Shown here: positions 25,701-42,000 of the stretch, one piece after another
How positions within the stretch are numbered: the stretch's first letter is position 1
Layout: the number at the start of each line of letters is the position of its first letter
From: Hyperoodon ampullatus
Taxonomy: Eukaryota > Chordata > Mammalia > Artiodactyla > Ziphiidae
Reading direction: 5' to 3'
NCBI GenBank assembly: GCA_949752795.1
Contig: CATKHW010000008.1
Location: 2,976,001 to 3,040,000 of the forward strand
DNA: 64,000 nt
Translations under genes and position numbers: made by a program
Notes under the pieces: generated by a model
What the model was told of the DNA's origin: nothing
The model's input: the letters and a program-made list of their open reading frames with translations, nothing else
The model's database searches: none

Positions 25701-28700
25701 CCATAACACTTGTCTTCACAACACTCCAGGATGCCTGTAATAACAATACTCCATGCCCTTGTCATCACAATGCTCCATGACCTTTTTTCATCACAATGCT
25801 CAATACACTTGTCATCACAAAGCTCCCTGACACTTGTCGTCAGAATGCTCCTTGAACCCTGTCATGAAAATGCTCCATGCCTTTTTCATCACAATGCTCC
25901 ATGCCCTTTGCATCACAATGCTCCATGCCATTGTCAACACAATACTCCACAAGCTTGTCATCAGAATGCTCCATAACAGCTGTCATCACAATGCTCCATG
26001 ACCCCTGCTATCACAATGCTCCTTGACAACTGTCATCAAATTGCTCCTTGCCCCTTGTCATTACAGTGCTCCATGACGCTTGTCATCACAATTATACATG
26101 GTCTTCTCATCACAGTGTTCCATGGTATTGCCATCACAAGGATCCATGACACTTTTCATCACAATGTTACATGATCTTGTCATCACAATTCTCCATGCAA
26201 TTGTAATCGCAATGCTCCATGAACCCTGTCATAGCAAGCTCCATATGTTTTTTATCACAACGCTTCACGACCTTGTCATCATAATTATCAATGGCCCTTG
26301 TCATCACAATGCTCCATGCTCTTCTCATCAAAATGCTCCATGACCCTTGTCATCACAATGCTCCAAACGCTTGTCATCACAATGCTTCATTAACTTTGTC
26401 ATCACAATCCTCCATGACATTTGGCATCACAATGCTCCATGCAATTGTCATCACAATGGACCATGTCATATGTCAATAGAACGCTCCCTGACACCTGTCT
26501 TCACAATACACTTGACTTTGTCATCACAATTCTCCATGCCCTTGTCATCACAATGTGCCTTGCCCACTGTCATCAAAATAATCCATGAAACTTGTAAGAC
26601 CAATGTTCCATGCCACTGTTATCACAATGCTCCATGCCCTTTTCATCACAATGCTCCATGCCCTTGTCTTCACAATGCACCATGCCTACACTCATCACAA
26701 TAATCCATGAAAGTTGTCAGACCAATTCTCCATGCCCCTATGATCACAGTGCTCCATGCCGTTGTCATCACAATACAGCATGAACCCTGTCATCACAAAG
26801 CTCTGTGACTCCAGTCATCACAATGCTTCATGACCTTTGACATCACAGTGGTCCATGCCCTGGTCATCAGAAGTCTCTTTGACCTTTGTCACCACAATGC
26901 TCCATGAACTTTTCATCACAATGCTCCATGACCTTTGTCATCACAAAGCGCCATGCGCTTCTCAGCACAATGCTCCATGACCCATGTCATCACGATGTAT
27001 CATGCGCTTGTCATCACAATGCTCCACAACCTTGTCATCACAGTGCTCCATAAACCTTGTCATCACAATGCACCAGGCACTTCTCATCAAAATGCTCTCT
27101 CACAACTGATATCACAATGTTCCATCACTAGTCATCACAATGCTCCAAGACCCCTGTAATCACAATGCTCCATACCCCTTTTCATCTCAATTCTCCATGA
27201 ACACTGTCATCAAAATGCACCATGCCCTTCATCAAATGCTTCATGCTATTGTCATCACAAAGAAATCAAAATGCTCCATGAAATCTGTCATCACAATGCT
27301 CCAAATCCTTCTGATCACAATGTTCCATAACACTTGTCATCACAATGTGCCATGACGCTCGTCCTCACAATTATCCATGGTCTCCTCATCAAAATGCTCC
27401 ATGACATTTATCAACACAATGCTCAATACACTTGTCATCACAATGCTCCCTGACACTTGTCTTCAGTATGCTACTTGAAACCTGTCATGACAAGGCTCTT
27501 TGCTTTTCCTCACAATGATCCATGCACTTTTCATCACAATGCTCATAGACCCCTGTAATCACAATGCTCCATGTGCTTGTCATCACAAATCTCCAGGACG
27601 CATGTCATCAGAATGCTCCATGGCATTGTCATCACCATGCTCCATGCCCTTGTCATCACAATGCTCCAAGACCCCTCTAATCACAATGCTCCATGCACTT
27701 GTCATATCAATGCTCCATTACCCATGTCATAGCAAGCTCCGTGCGCTTGTCATAACTATGCTTCACGACCTTGTCATCAGAATTCTCAATGGCCCTTGTC
27801 ACCACAATGCTCCAAGCCCTTGTCATCACAATGCTCCATTACCTTTGTCATCACAATCCTCCATGACACTTGGCTTCACAATGCTCCATGACATTGTCAT
27901 CACAATGAACCAGGACATATGTCATCACAATACTCCCTGATACCTGTCTTCACAATAATCCATGACCTGGTCATAACAATGTTCCATGCCCTTGTCATCA
28001 CAATGCAACATGCACGCTTTCATCACAATAATCCATGATACTTCTCAGACCAATGCTCCATGCCCCTGTCATCACAATGCTCCATGCCCTTGTCATCACA
28101 ATGCTCCATGCCCCTGTCATCACAATGCTCCATGACCTTGTCATCACAGTGTTCCGTGACTCCAGTCATCACACTGCTTCTTGATCTTTGTCATCACAAT
28201 GGTCCTTGCCCTCGTAATCACAGGGCTCGGTGAACTTTGTCACCATAATGCTCCATGAACTTATCATCACAATGCTCTGTGACCCTTGTCATCACAATGC
28301 TCCATGCGTTTGTCAGCAGAGTGCTCCATGTCCCTTGTCATCACAATGCTCCATGCGCTTGTCAGCACAATGCTCCATGACCCATGTCATCACAATATGC
28401 CATGCGCTTGTCATCACAATGTTCCACATCTTTGTCATCCCAATGCACCATAAACCTTCTCATCACAAAGCTCCATGCACTTCTCATTAAAATGCTCTTT
28501 CACCGAAGATATCAAAATGTTCCATCACTAGTCATTACAATACTCCCACACCCCTGTCATGACAATGTTCCACGGCCTTGTCATCACAAGGCTCCATGAC
28601 CCTTGTAATCACAATGCTCCAAGACCCCTGTAATCACACTGCTCCATGCTCTTGTCATCAAAAAGAACCATGACGCATGTCATCAGACAGATCCATGGCC

Positions 28701-31700
28701 TTCTCATCACAATGCTCCATGCCCTTTTCATCAAAATGCTGCATGAACTCTGTCATCACAATGAACCATGCCCATCATCATAATGCTTCATGCTATTGTC
28801 ATCACAATGAAATCAGAATGCACCATAACCTCTGTCATCACAATGCTCCAAACCATTGTTTTCACAGTGTTCCATAACACTTGTCATCACAACTCCCCAT
28901 GACGCTCATCATCACAATTATCCATGGTCTTCTCATCACAATGCTCCATGACCTTTGTCATCACAATGCTCAATACACTTGTCATCACAATGCTCCCTGA
29001 CACATGTCGTTAGTATGCTCCTTGAACCCTCTCATGACAAGGCACCATGCTCTTTCATCACAATCATCCATGCCCCATTCTTCACAAAGCTCCAAGACCC
29101 TTGCAATCACAATGTTCCATGCCCCTTTTCATCAGTATGCTCCATGATACTTGTCATCACAAGGCTCCATGGTCTTCTCCTCACAATGCTCCAGGACCTT
29201 GTCATCACAATGCTCCATTCCATTGTCATCACAATGCTCCATGACACTTGTCATCACAATGCTCCATTCCATTGTCATCACAATGCTCCATGACCCATGC
29301 CATCACAATACTCAATGAATACTGTCAGTCCCATGCTCCATGAAATTTTGATCACAATGCTCCATGACCCCTGTCATCACAATGCTTCATGACCCCTGTC
29401 ATCACAACGCTCCATGACACCAGACAACACAGTGATCCGGGACACTTGTCATCAAAATGCTCCATGACACTTGTCATCACAATGATCCATGCCCTTGCCA
29501 TCACAATGGTCCATGAGCCCTGTCATCACAATGCTCCATGACTCCAGTCATCACAATGCTTCATGACCTTTGTCATCACAATGGTCCATGCCCTCGTTTT
29601 CACAAGGCTCTGTGACATTTGTCACCACAATGCTCTATGAAATTTTCATCATAATGGTCTGTGACCGTTGTCATCACAATGCTCAAAGCCTTTCTCAGTA
29701 CAATGTTCCATGACCATTGTCATCACAATGCTCCATGCCATTGTCAGCACAGTGCGCTATGAACCTTGTCATCACAAGGCTCCAAGCCCTTATCATCACA
29801 ATGCTCCATTACCTTTGTCATCACAAACCTCCATGACACTTGGCATCACAACCCTCCATGGCATTGTCATCACAATGGGCCATGACTTATGTCTTCAAAA
29901 TGCTCCCAGACACCTGTCTTCAAATACTGCATGACCTTGTCATCACAATGCTCCATGCCCTTGTCATCACAATGCGCCATTCCCACTGTCATCGCAATGA
30001 TCCATGAAACTTGTAAGACCAATGCTCCATGCCCCTGTCATCACAATGCTCCATGCCCTTGTCATCACAATGCTCCATGACCCGTCATCATAATGCACCG
30101 TGTATCCTGTCATCACAATGCTTCATGACATTTCTCATCACAATGGTCCATGCCCTCGTCATCACAAGTCTCTTTGACATTTGTCACCACAATGCTCCAT
30201 GAACTTTTCATCACCATGCTCTGCGACCCTTGTCATCACAATGCTCTAGGACACATTTCATCACACTGCTCCATGATCCCAGACATCACAATATTCTATA
30301 ACCCATGTAATCAAAATGTTCTATGACCCTTTTCATCAAACTGCTCCATGGCCCTGTCATCACAATGCTCCCTGCCCTTCTCATCACAATGCACCATGCC
30401 CTTGTCATCAAAATGCTCCATGACATTTGTCATCACATCTCTCCATAACCCTTGTCATCACAGTGCTCCATGTCATTGTCATCACAATGCTCCAAGACCC
30501 CTGTAATCACAATGCTCCATGCACTTGTCATCGCAATGCCCCATGACCCCTGCCATAGCAAGCTCCATGTGCTTGTCATAACAATGCTTCACGACCTTGT
30601 CATCAAAATTCTCAATGGCCCTTGTCACCACAGTGCTCCAAGCCCTTCTCCTCACAATGCTCCAGGAACTTGTCATCACAATGCTCCATGACACCTGCCA
30701 TCACAATACTCAATGAATACTGTCAGCCCAATGCTCCATGAAATTCTGATCACAATGCTCCATGACCCCTGTCCTCACAATGCACCATGACCCCTGTCAT
30801 CAAAATGCTCCATGACCACTGTCATCAAAACACTCCATAACACCAGACAACACAATGATCCGGGACACCTGTCATCAAAATGCTCCATGACACTTGTCAT
30901 CACAATAATCCATGCCCTTGTCATCACAATGCTCCATGACCCATCATCACAATTTTCCGTGACTCCTGTCATCACAATGCTTCATGACCTTTCTCATCAA
31001 AATGGTCCATGCCCTCGTCATCACAAGTCTCTGTGACATGTGTCACCACAATGCTCCATGAACTTTTCATCACAATTCTCCATGACCCTTGTCATCACAA
31101 TGCTCCATGTGCTTATCAGCACAAGGCTGCATGACCCATGTCATCACAATGCACCATGTACTTGTCATCACAATGCTCCATAAAACTTGTCATCACAGTG
31201 CTCCATGCGCTTCTCATCAAAATGCTCTCTCACCACTGATATCACAATGTTCCATAACTAGTCATCCCAATACTCCATCACCCCTGTCATCACTATGTTC
31301 CATGAACCATGTCATCAAAATGCTACATGCACTTATCATCACAATGTTCGATGACCACTGGCATCACAAAGTTCCATAACCCCTGTCATCAAAATGCTAC
31401 ATGACCCCTTTCATCACACTGCTCCATGACCGCTGACATCACAATATTCTATAACCCCTATAATCAAAATGTTCCATGACACTTTTCATCAAATTTCTCC
31501 ATGACCCTGTCATCACAATGCTCCCTGCCCTTCTAATCACAATGCTCCATGCCCTTGTCATCAAATTGCTCCATGACATTTCTCATCAAAAAATTCCATA
31601 ACCTTTGGCAACACAATGCTCCATGCCATTGTCATCACAATGCTCCATGAACCCTCTCATCAAATTGCTCCATGCACTTGTCATCACAAAGCTCCATGAC

Positions 31701-34700
31701 GCTTGTGATACCAATGCTCGATGCCCTTCTCATCACAAGGCCCCATGCCCCTGTCATTACAATCCTCCATGACCCATGTAACACAGTGTTCCGTGACCTT
31801 GTCATCACAATGCTCCATGCCCACTCTCATCACAATAATCCATGAAATTCTTCAGACCAATGCTGATGTCCTTGTCATCACAATGCTCCATTACCCCTGT
31901 CATAACAATGCTCCATGACACCTGCCATCACAAGGTTCCACGGCCTTGTCATCACAAGAATCCATGACCCTTGTGATCACAATGCTCCAAGACCCTGTAA
32001 TCACAATGCTCCATGCACTTGTCATCACAAAGCTCCATGGCGCATGTCATCAGAATACTCCATGGCCTTCTCATTCACAATGCTCCATTCGCTTGTCATC
32101 ACAATGCTTCAAGACACCTGTAATCACAATCCTCCTTGCCCCTTTTCATCTCAATGCTCCATGAACACTGTCATCAAAATGCATCATGCCCATCATCATA
32201 ATGCTTCATGCCTTTGTCATCACAATGAAATCAAAATGCTCCATGACCTCTGTCATCACAATGCCCCAAAGCCTTGTGATCACAACGTTCCCTAACACTT
32301 GTCATAACAATGCCCCATGACGCTCCTCATCACAGTTATCCATGGTCTTCTCATCACAATGCTCCATGAACTTTGTTAAAACAATGCTCAATACACTTGT
32401 CATCACAATGCTCCCAGACACTTGTCATCAGTATGCTCCTTGAACACTTTCATGAAGACCTCCATGCCTTTTCCATCACAATGCTCCATGACCCCTGTCA
32501 TCACAATTCTCCATGCACTTTTCATCGCAATGCTCCATGTCCCCTGTAATAGCAAGCTCCGTGAGCTTGTCATCACAATGCTTCACGAAGTTGGCATCAA
32601 AATTCTCAATGGCCCTTGTCATCACAATGCTCCATGACGCTCGTCATCACAATTATCCATGGTCTTCTCATCACAGTGCTCCACGGTCTTGCCATCACAA
32701 TGCTCCATGACAATTCTCATCACAATGTTACATGCTCTTGTAATCACAATTCTCCATGCACTTGTCATCGCAATGCTCCATGACCCCTGTCATAGCAAGC
32801 TGATGTGCTTTTCATCACAGTGCTTCACGAACTTGTCATCACAATTCTCAATGGCCCTTGTCATCACAATGCTCCATTACCGTTGTCATCACAATCCTCC
32901 ATGACACTTGGCTTCACAATGCTCCATGCCATTGTCATCACAATGCACCATGACATATGTCATCACAATGCTCCCAGACACCTGCCTTCACAGTACTCAT
33001 AACCTGGTCATAACAATGCTCCATGCCCTTGTCATCACAATGTGCCATGCCCACTATCATCACAATAATCCATGAAACTTGTCAGACCAATTATCCATGC
33101 CCCTATAATCACAATGCTCCATGCCTTTGTCATCACAGTGCTCCGTGACTCCAGTCATCACATTTCTTCATGACCTTTGTCAACACAATGGTCCATGCCC
33201 TCCTCATCACAGTGCTCTTTGAAATTTGTCACCATAATGCTCCATGAACTTTTCATCACAATGCTCTCTGACCCTTGTCATCACAATGCTCCATGCCTTT
33301 GTCAGTAGAGTGCTCCATGACCCATGGCAGCACAATGCTACATGCGCTTGTCAGAACAATGCTCCATGACCCATGTCATCACAATGTGCCATGCGCTTGT
33401 CATCACAATGTTCCACAACCTTATCATCACAATGCTCCGTAAACATTGTCATCACAAAGCTCCATGCACTTCTCATCCAAATGCTCTTTCACCACTGATA
33501 TCAAAATGTTCCATCACTAGTCATTACAATACTGCCTCACCCCTGTCATGACAATGTTCCACGGCCTTGTCATCACAAGGCCCCATGACCCTTTTCATCA
33601 CAATGCTCCAAGACCACTTTAATACCAATGCTCCATGCCCCTTGTCATCAGAGTGCTCCATGAGACTTGTCATCACAAGGCTCCATGGTCTTCACATCAC
33701 AATGCTCCAACACCTTGTCATCACAATGCTTCACGACCTCCTCATCAAAATTCTCAATGTCCCTTGTCATCATAATGTTCCAAGCCCTAATCATCACAAT
33801 GCCCATTATATTTGTCATCAGAATCTTCCATGACACTTGGCATCACATTGCCCCATGCCATTGTCATCGCAATGGAACATGACATATGTCATCACAATGC
33901 TCCCTGACACCTGTCTTCACAATACTCCATGACCTTGTCATCACAATGCTCAATAAACTTGTCATCACAATGCTCAATACACTTGTCATCACAATGCTCC
34001 CTGACACTTGTCGTCAGTATGCTCCTTGAACCCTGACATTACAAGGCTCCATGCATTTTTCATCTCAATGATCCATGCCCTTTTCTCACAATGCTCCAAG
34101 ACGCCTGTAATCACAATGCTACATGCCGTTGTCATCACACAGCTTCATGACGAATGTCTTCAAAATGCTCCATGGCCTTCTCATCACCATGCTCCATGAT
34201 ATTTTCATCAAAATGCTCCATTCCCTTGTCATCAGAATGCCCCATGACCCCTGTCTCCACAATACTCCATGAACATTTTCAGCCCAATGCTCTATGACCT
34301 TCTCATCAGCTTGCCCCATGAACCCTGTCATCACAATGCTCCATGACCCATGTCATCACAATGCTCCATGAACCCTGACAACACAATGATCCGGGACTTT
34401 TGTCATCAAAAGGCTCCATGATGCTTGTCATCACAATGATCCATTCCCTTGTCATCACAATGCTCCATTAACCTTGTCATCACAGTGCTCCAAGCCCTTG
34501 TCATCACAATGAGCCATTACATTTGTCATCACATTTCTCCATGAGACTTGGCATCACAATGCTCAATGCCATTGCCATCACAATGCACTGTGACCGTGAC
34601 ATATGTCACCACAATGCTCCCTGACACCTTTCTTCACAATAATCAATGACCTTGTCATCACAATGCTCCATGCGCTAGTTATCACAATATGCCATGCCCT

Positions 34701-36799
34701 CTGTCATCACAATAATCCATGAAACATGTCAGACAAATGCTCCATGCCCCTTTCATCCCAATGCTCCATGCCCTTGTCATCACAATGATCCATGACCCCT
34801 GTCATCCCAATGCTCTGTGACTCCAGTAATCACAATGCTTCGTGACATTTGTCATCACAATGTTCCATGCCAATTTTCATCTCAATGCTGCATGAACCCT
34901 GTCATCACAGTGCACCATGCCCATCATCATAATGCTTCATGCTATTGTCATCACAATGAAATCAAAATGCTCCATGACCTCTGACACCAAAATGCCCCAA
35001 ACCCTTGTGATCACAATGTTCCATAACACTTGGCATCACAACGCCCCATTACGTTCGTCAACACAATTATCCATGGTCTTCTCATCACAATGCTCCATGA
35101 CCTTTGTCATCACAGTGCTCAATACACTTGTCATCTCAATGCTCCCTGACATTTGTCCTCAGTGTGCTCCTTGAACCCTGTCATGACAAGGCTCCATGCA
35201 TTTTTCATCACAATGATCCATGCCCTTTTCATCACAATGCTCCAAAACCCCGGTAATCACAATGCTCCATGTGCTTGTCTTCACAAAGCTCCATGACGCA
35301 TGTCATCAGAATGCTCCATGGCCTTCTCATCACCATGCTCCATGCCCTTGTCATGTCAATGCTCCAAGACCCCTGTAATTACAATGCTCCATGCTGCTTT
35401 TCATCAGAATGCTCCATGAGACATGTCATCACAAGACTCCATGGTCTTCTCAAAACAATTCTCCAGGACCTTGTCATCACAATGCTCCATTCCCTTGTCA
35501 TCACAATGCTCCATGACCCCTGTCATCACAATACTCCATGAACAATTTCAGCCCAATGATCCATGACCTTCTCATCACAATGCACCATGACCCCTGTCAT
35601 CACAATGCTCCATGACCACTGTCATCCCCGCGCTCCATGACCCCTCACAACACAATGATCCGGGAATCTTGTCATCAAAAATCTCCATGACACTTCTCAT
35701 CACAATGATCCATGCCCCTGTCATCACAATGCTTCATGACCCCCGCCTTCACAATACTCCATGAACATTTTTAGCCCAATGCTCTATGACCTTCTCATAA
35801 CAATGCTCCATGAACCCTGTCATCACAATGCTCCATTACCACTGTCATCACAATGCTCCATGACCCCTGACAACACAATGATCCAGGACTCTTGTCATCA
35901 AAATGTTCCATGACACTTGTCATCACGATGATCCATGCCCTTGCCATCCCAATGCTCCATGACCCCTGTAATCACAATGCTCCATGACGCTTGTCATCAC
36001 CGTGCTCCATGACATTTTTCATCAAAATGCCCCATGCCTTTGTCAGCAATATGCTTCATGACGTTGTCATCAAAATGCTCCATGTACTTGTCATCACAAT
36101 ACTCCATTCCTATTATCATCAAAATCCTCGGTGAACCTTGGGTTCACATTTCTTCATGCCCTTGTCATTACAATGCTCCATGCTCCTTGAAATCAAAATG
36201 ATCCATGACCTCTGTCATCACAATGCTACAAACCCTTGTGATCACAATGTTCCATAACACTTGTCATCACAACGCTCCATGATGCCTGTCATTACAATGC
36301 TGTATGAACTTTGTCATCACAATGCTAAATACACTTGTCAACACAATGCTCCCTGACACTTGTCGTCAGAATGCTCCTTGAAACCTGTAATGAAAAGGCT
36401 CCATGCCTTTTTTATAACAATGCTCCATGTCCTTTTCATCACAATGCTCCATGCCAGTGTCATCACAATACTCCACAAGCTTGTCATCAGAATGCTCCAT
36501 GACCCCTGTCATCACAATGATCCAAGACACCTGTCATCAACATGCTCCATTTCCCTTGTCATTACAGTGCTCCATGACGCTCGTCATCACAATTATCCAT
36601 GACCTTCTCAACACAATGCTCCATGGTATTGCAATCACAATGCTCAATGCCCTGGTCATCACAGTGCTCCATGTCCCTTGTCATCACATTTCTCCACGTC
36701 CATGTCATCACAATGCTCCATGACACTTATCATCACAAAGTTACATGCTATTGTCATCACAATTATACAAGCACTTGTCATCATCACAATGCTCCATGA

Positions 36800-39700
36800 C
36801 ACCTGTCATAGCAAGTTCCATGTGTTTGTCATCACAATGTTTCACGACATTGGCATCAAAATTCTCAGTGGCCATAGTCATCACAATGCTCCATGCCCTT
36901 GTCATCACAATGCTCCATGACACTTCTCATCACAATGATCCAAGCGCTGGTCATCAAAGTGCTCCATTACCTCTGTCATCACAATCCTCCATGACACTTG
37001 TCATCACAATGCTCGATGCCATTGTCATCACAATGCACCATGACATAGGTCATCACAATGCTCCCTGACACCTGACTTCACAGTACTCCATGACCTTTTC
37101 TTCACAGTGCTCCATGCCCTTGTCATCACAATGTGCAATGCCCACTGTCATCACAATAATCCATGAAATTTTTCAGACCGATGCTCCATGCCACTGTCAT
37201 CACAATGCTCCTTGCACTTGTCATCACAATGCTCCATGACACCTGTCATCACAATGCTCCGTGACTGCAGTCATCACAATGCTTCAAGACTTTGTCATCA
37301 CAATGCTCCATGCCCTGGTCATCACAAAGCTCTATGATGCATGTCATCAGAATGCTCCTTTGACATCTCTCACAATGCTCCATGTCCTTGTAATCACAAT
37401 GCTCCAAGTCCCCTGTAATCACAATGCTCGATGCCCCTTTTCATCAGAATGCTCCATGAGACTTCTCAGCACAAGGCTCCATGGCTTTCTCATCACAATG
37501 CTCCAGGACCTTGTCATCACAATGCTCCATGACCCCTTTCATCAGAATACTCCATGAATATTTTCACCTCAGTGCTCCATGATCTTCTCATCACAATGCT
37601 CCATGACCCATGTCATCACAATGCTCCATGCTCCTTGGTATCAAAAGGATCCATGACCACTGTCATCACAGTGCTCCAAACCCTTGTGATCACATTGTCC
37701 CATAACACTTGTCATCACAACGCTCCATGATGCCTGTCATCACAATACTCCATGCCCCTGTCATCACAATGCTCCATGAACTTTGTCATCACAATGTTCA
37801 ACACACATGTCATCACAATGTTCCCTGACCCTTGTCGTCAGAATGCTTCTAGAACCCTGTCATGAAAAGGCTCTATGCCTTTTGCATCACAATGCTCCAT
37901 GCCCTTTTCATCACAATACTCCACAAGCTTGTCATCAGAAGGCTCCATGACCCTTGTAATCACAATTCTCCATGAACCCTGTCATCACAATGCTCCATGA
38001 CACCTGTCATCACAAAGCTCCAGGCCCCTTGTCATTACAGTTCTCCATGATGCTCGTCATCACAATTATCCATGGTCTTCTCATCACAATGTTCCACCGT
38101 CTTGCCTTCACAATGCTCCATGACACTTCAAATCACAATGTTACATGCTCTTGTAATCACATTCTCCATGCAATTTTCATCGCAATGCTCCATGACCCCT
38201 GTCCTAGCAAGCTCCATGTGCTTTTCATCACAGTGCTTCACGAACTTGTCATCAAAATTCTCAAAAGCCCTTGTCATCACAATGCTCCATGCCCTTTTCA
38301 TCACAATGCTCCATGACCATTGTCATCACAATACTCCATTACCTTTGTCATCACAATCTTCCATGACACTTGTCATCACAATGCTCCATGCGGTTGTCAT
38401 CACAATGCACCATGACATAGGTCATCACAATGCTTCCTGACACCTGACTTCACAATACTCCATGACCTTTATTTCACAGTGTCCCATGCCCTTGTCATCA
38501 CAATGTGCAATGCCCACTGTCATTACAATAATCCATGAAATTTTTCAGACCGATTCTCCATGCCCCTGTCATCACAATGCTCCATGCCCTTGTCATCACA
38601 ATGCTCCATGACACCTGTCATCACAATGTCCCGTGACTGCAGTCATCACAATGCTTCAAGACTTTGTCATCACAACGGTCCATGCCCTCATCATCACAAG
38701 TCTCTGTGACCTTTGTCACCACAATGCTCCATGAACTTTTCATCACAATGCTCTGTGACCCTTGGCATCGCAATGCTCCATGCCTTTGTCAGCACAATGT
38801 TCCATGACACTTGTCATCACAATTCTCCATGAGCTTGGAAGCACAATGCTCCATGACCGATGTGATCACAATGGGCCATGCGGTCGTCATCACAATGCTT
38901 CACATCCTTGTCATCACAATGCTCCATAAATATTGTCATCACAATGCTCCATGCACGTCTCATGAAAATGCTCTCTCACAACTGATATCACAATGATCCA
39001 TCCCTAGTCATCACAATACTCCCTCACCCCTGTCATCACAATGTTCCATGACACCTATCATCACAATGCTTCATGCCGTTATCATAACAATGCACCACTC
39101 CCTTGTCATCAAAATGCTCCATGACCTTTGTCATCACAAAGCTCCGTGACTCTCGGCAACACAATACTCCATGCCATTGTCATCACAGTGCTTCATGAAG
39201 CCTCTCATCACATTGCTCCATGCCCTTGTCATCACAATGCTCCATGACGCTTGTCATCACAATGCTCGATGCCCTGCTCATCACAATGCTCCATGACATT
39301 GTCATTACAATCCTCCATGACCCATGTATCACAGTGTTCCATGTCCTTGTCATCACAATGCTCCATGCCCAATCTCATCACAATAATCCAAGAAAATTTT
39401 CAGAAAAATGCTCCATGCCCTTGTCATCACAAAGCTCTATGACGCATGTCATCAGAATGCTCCATGGCCTTCTCATTCACAATGTTCAATGCCCTTGTCA
39501 TCACAATTTTCCAAGACACCTGTAATCACAATGCTCCATGTCCATTTTCATCTCAATGAACCATGAACCCTGTCATCACAATGCACCATGCCCATCATCA
39601 TAATGCTTCATGCTATTGTCATCACAATGAAATCAAAATGCTCCATGACCACTGTCATCACAATGCTCCAAACCCTTGTGATCACAATGTTCCATAACAC

Positions 39701-42000
39701 TTGTCATCACAATGCCCCATGACACTCGTCATCACAATTATCCATGGTCTTCTCATCACAATGCTCCATAACATTTGTCATCACAATGCTCAATACACTT
39801 GTCTTCACAATGCTCCCTGACTCTTGCCATCAGAATGCTCCTTGAATATTTTCATGACAAGGCTCCATGCCTTTTTCATCACAATGATCCATGCCCATTT
39901 CATCATAATGCTCCAAGACCACTGCAATCACAGTGATCCATGCCCTTGTCATCACAAATGTCCATGACGCATGTCATCAGAATGCTCCTTGGAAATCTCT
40001 CACAATGCTCCATGCCCTTGTAATCACAATGATCCAAGACCCCTGTAATCATAATGCTCCATGCCCCTTTTCATCAGAATGCTCCATGAGACTTCTAATC
40101 AAAAGGCTCCATAGTCTTCTCATCAAAGTGCTCCAGGACCTAGTCATCACAATGTTCTATGACCCCTTTCATCAGAATACTCCATGAAAATTTTCAGCTC
40201 AATTCTCCATGATCTTCTCATCACAATGCTCCATGACGCTTGTCATCACAATGCTCCATGCTCCTTGATATCAAAATGATCCATGACCTCTGTCATCACA
40301 GTGCTCTCAACCCTTGTCATCCCATTGTTACATAACACTTGTCATCACAACGCTCCATGATGCGTGTCATCACAATACTCCATGCCCTTGTTGCACAATG
40401 CTCCATGACCTTTGTCAACACAATGCTCATTACACTTGTCATCACAATGCTCCCTGAGTCTTGACGTCAGAATGCTTCTCGAACCCTGTCATGAAAAGGC
40501 TCTATGCCTTTTTCATCACAATGCTCCATGCCCTTTTCATCACAATGCTCCACGCGATTGTCATCACAATACTCCACAAGCTTGTCATCAGAAGGTTCCA
40601 TGACCCTTGTCATCACAATGCTCCATGACCCCTGTCATCACAATGCTCCATGACACCTGTCAACACAATGCTCCATGCCCTTTGTCATTAAAGTTCTCCA
40701 TGATGCTCGTCATCACAATTATCCATGGTCTTCTCATCACAATGCTCCACCGTCTTGCCATCACAATGCTCCATGACACTTCAAATCACAATGTTACATG
40801 CGCTTGTAATCACATTCTCCATGCACTTGTCATCGCAATGCTCCATGACCCGTGTCATAGCAAGCTCCATGGGCTTTTCATCACAGTGCTTCACGAACTT
40901 GTCATCAAAATTCTCAAAAGCCCTTGTCATCACAATGCTCCCTGAGTCTTGACGTCAGAATGCTTCTCGAACCCCCTCATGAAAAGGCTCTATGCCTTTT
41001 TCATCACAATGCCCCATGCCCTTTTCATCACAATGCTCCATGCCATTGTCATCACAATACTCCACAAGCTTGTCATCAGAATGTTCCATGACCCTTGTCA
41101 TCACAATGCTCCCTGACCCCTGTCATCACAAAGCTCCATGACGCATGTCATCAGAATGCACCATGCCCTTGTCATCACAATGCTCCAAGACACCTGTAAT
41201 CACAATGCTCCATGTCCCTTTTCATCTCAATGATCCATGAACCCTGTCATCACAATGCACCATGCCCATCATCATAATGCTTCATGCTATTGTCATCACA
41301 ATGAAATCAAAATGCTCCATGACCTCTGTCATCACAATGCTCCAAACCCTTGTGATCACAATGTCCCATAACACTTGTCATCACAACGCCCCATGACACT
41401 CGTCTTCACAATTATCCATGGTCTTCTCATCACAATGTTCCATGACATTTGTCATCACAATGCTCAATACACTTGTCATCACAATGCTCCCTGACTCTTG
41501 CCATCAGTATGCTCCTTGAACACTGTCATGACAATGCTCCATGCCTTTTTAATCACAATGAACCATGCCAATTTCATCACAATGCTCCAAGACCCCTGTA
41601 ATCACAATGCTCCTTGCCCTGGTCATCACAAAGCTCCATGACGCACGTCATCAGAATGCTCCTTGGACATCTCTCACAATGCTCCATGCCCTTGTAATCA
41701 CAAAGCTCCAAGACCCCTGTAATCACAATGCTCCATGCCCCTTTCCATCAGAATGCTCCATGAGACTTCTCATCACAAGGCTCCATGGTCTTCTCATCAG
41801 AGTGCTCCAGGACTTTGTCATCACAATGCTCCATGACCCCTTTCATCAGAATACTCCATGAACATTTTCAGTTCAATGCTCCATGATCTTCTCATCACAA
41901 TGCTCCATGACCCGTGTCATCACAATGCTCCATGCTCCTTGATATCAAAATGATCCATGACCTCTGTCATCACAGTGCTCCAAACCCTTGTGATCACATT
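36800..42000 (+). repeat. Nested segmental duplications inside the minisatellite
   Basis: Blocks of about 0.5-1 kb recur here with offsets of about 1,372, 2,632-2,653 and 1,670 bp. The GTGACTGCAG variant is at 37261 and 38633. The monomer GTCTTGCC... block is at about 38100 and 40750. The odd junction monomer CATCTCTCACAATGCTCC is near 37358, 39990 and 41660. Identity between blocks looks higher than to the rest of the diverged part, so these are intermediate-age higher-order repeats. Confidence 0.75.
40435..41125 (+). repeat. Block of ~190 bp repeated 488 bp apart
   Basis: A block with the unusual monomers CCCTGAGTCTTGACGTCAG and GCTTCTCGAACCC starts at 40452 and again at 40940. The two copies stay similar for about 190 bp. 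The join in front of the second copy (near 40935) falls inside a consensus monomer, which is the expected place for an unequal exchange. Confidence 0.8.
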
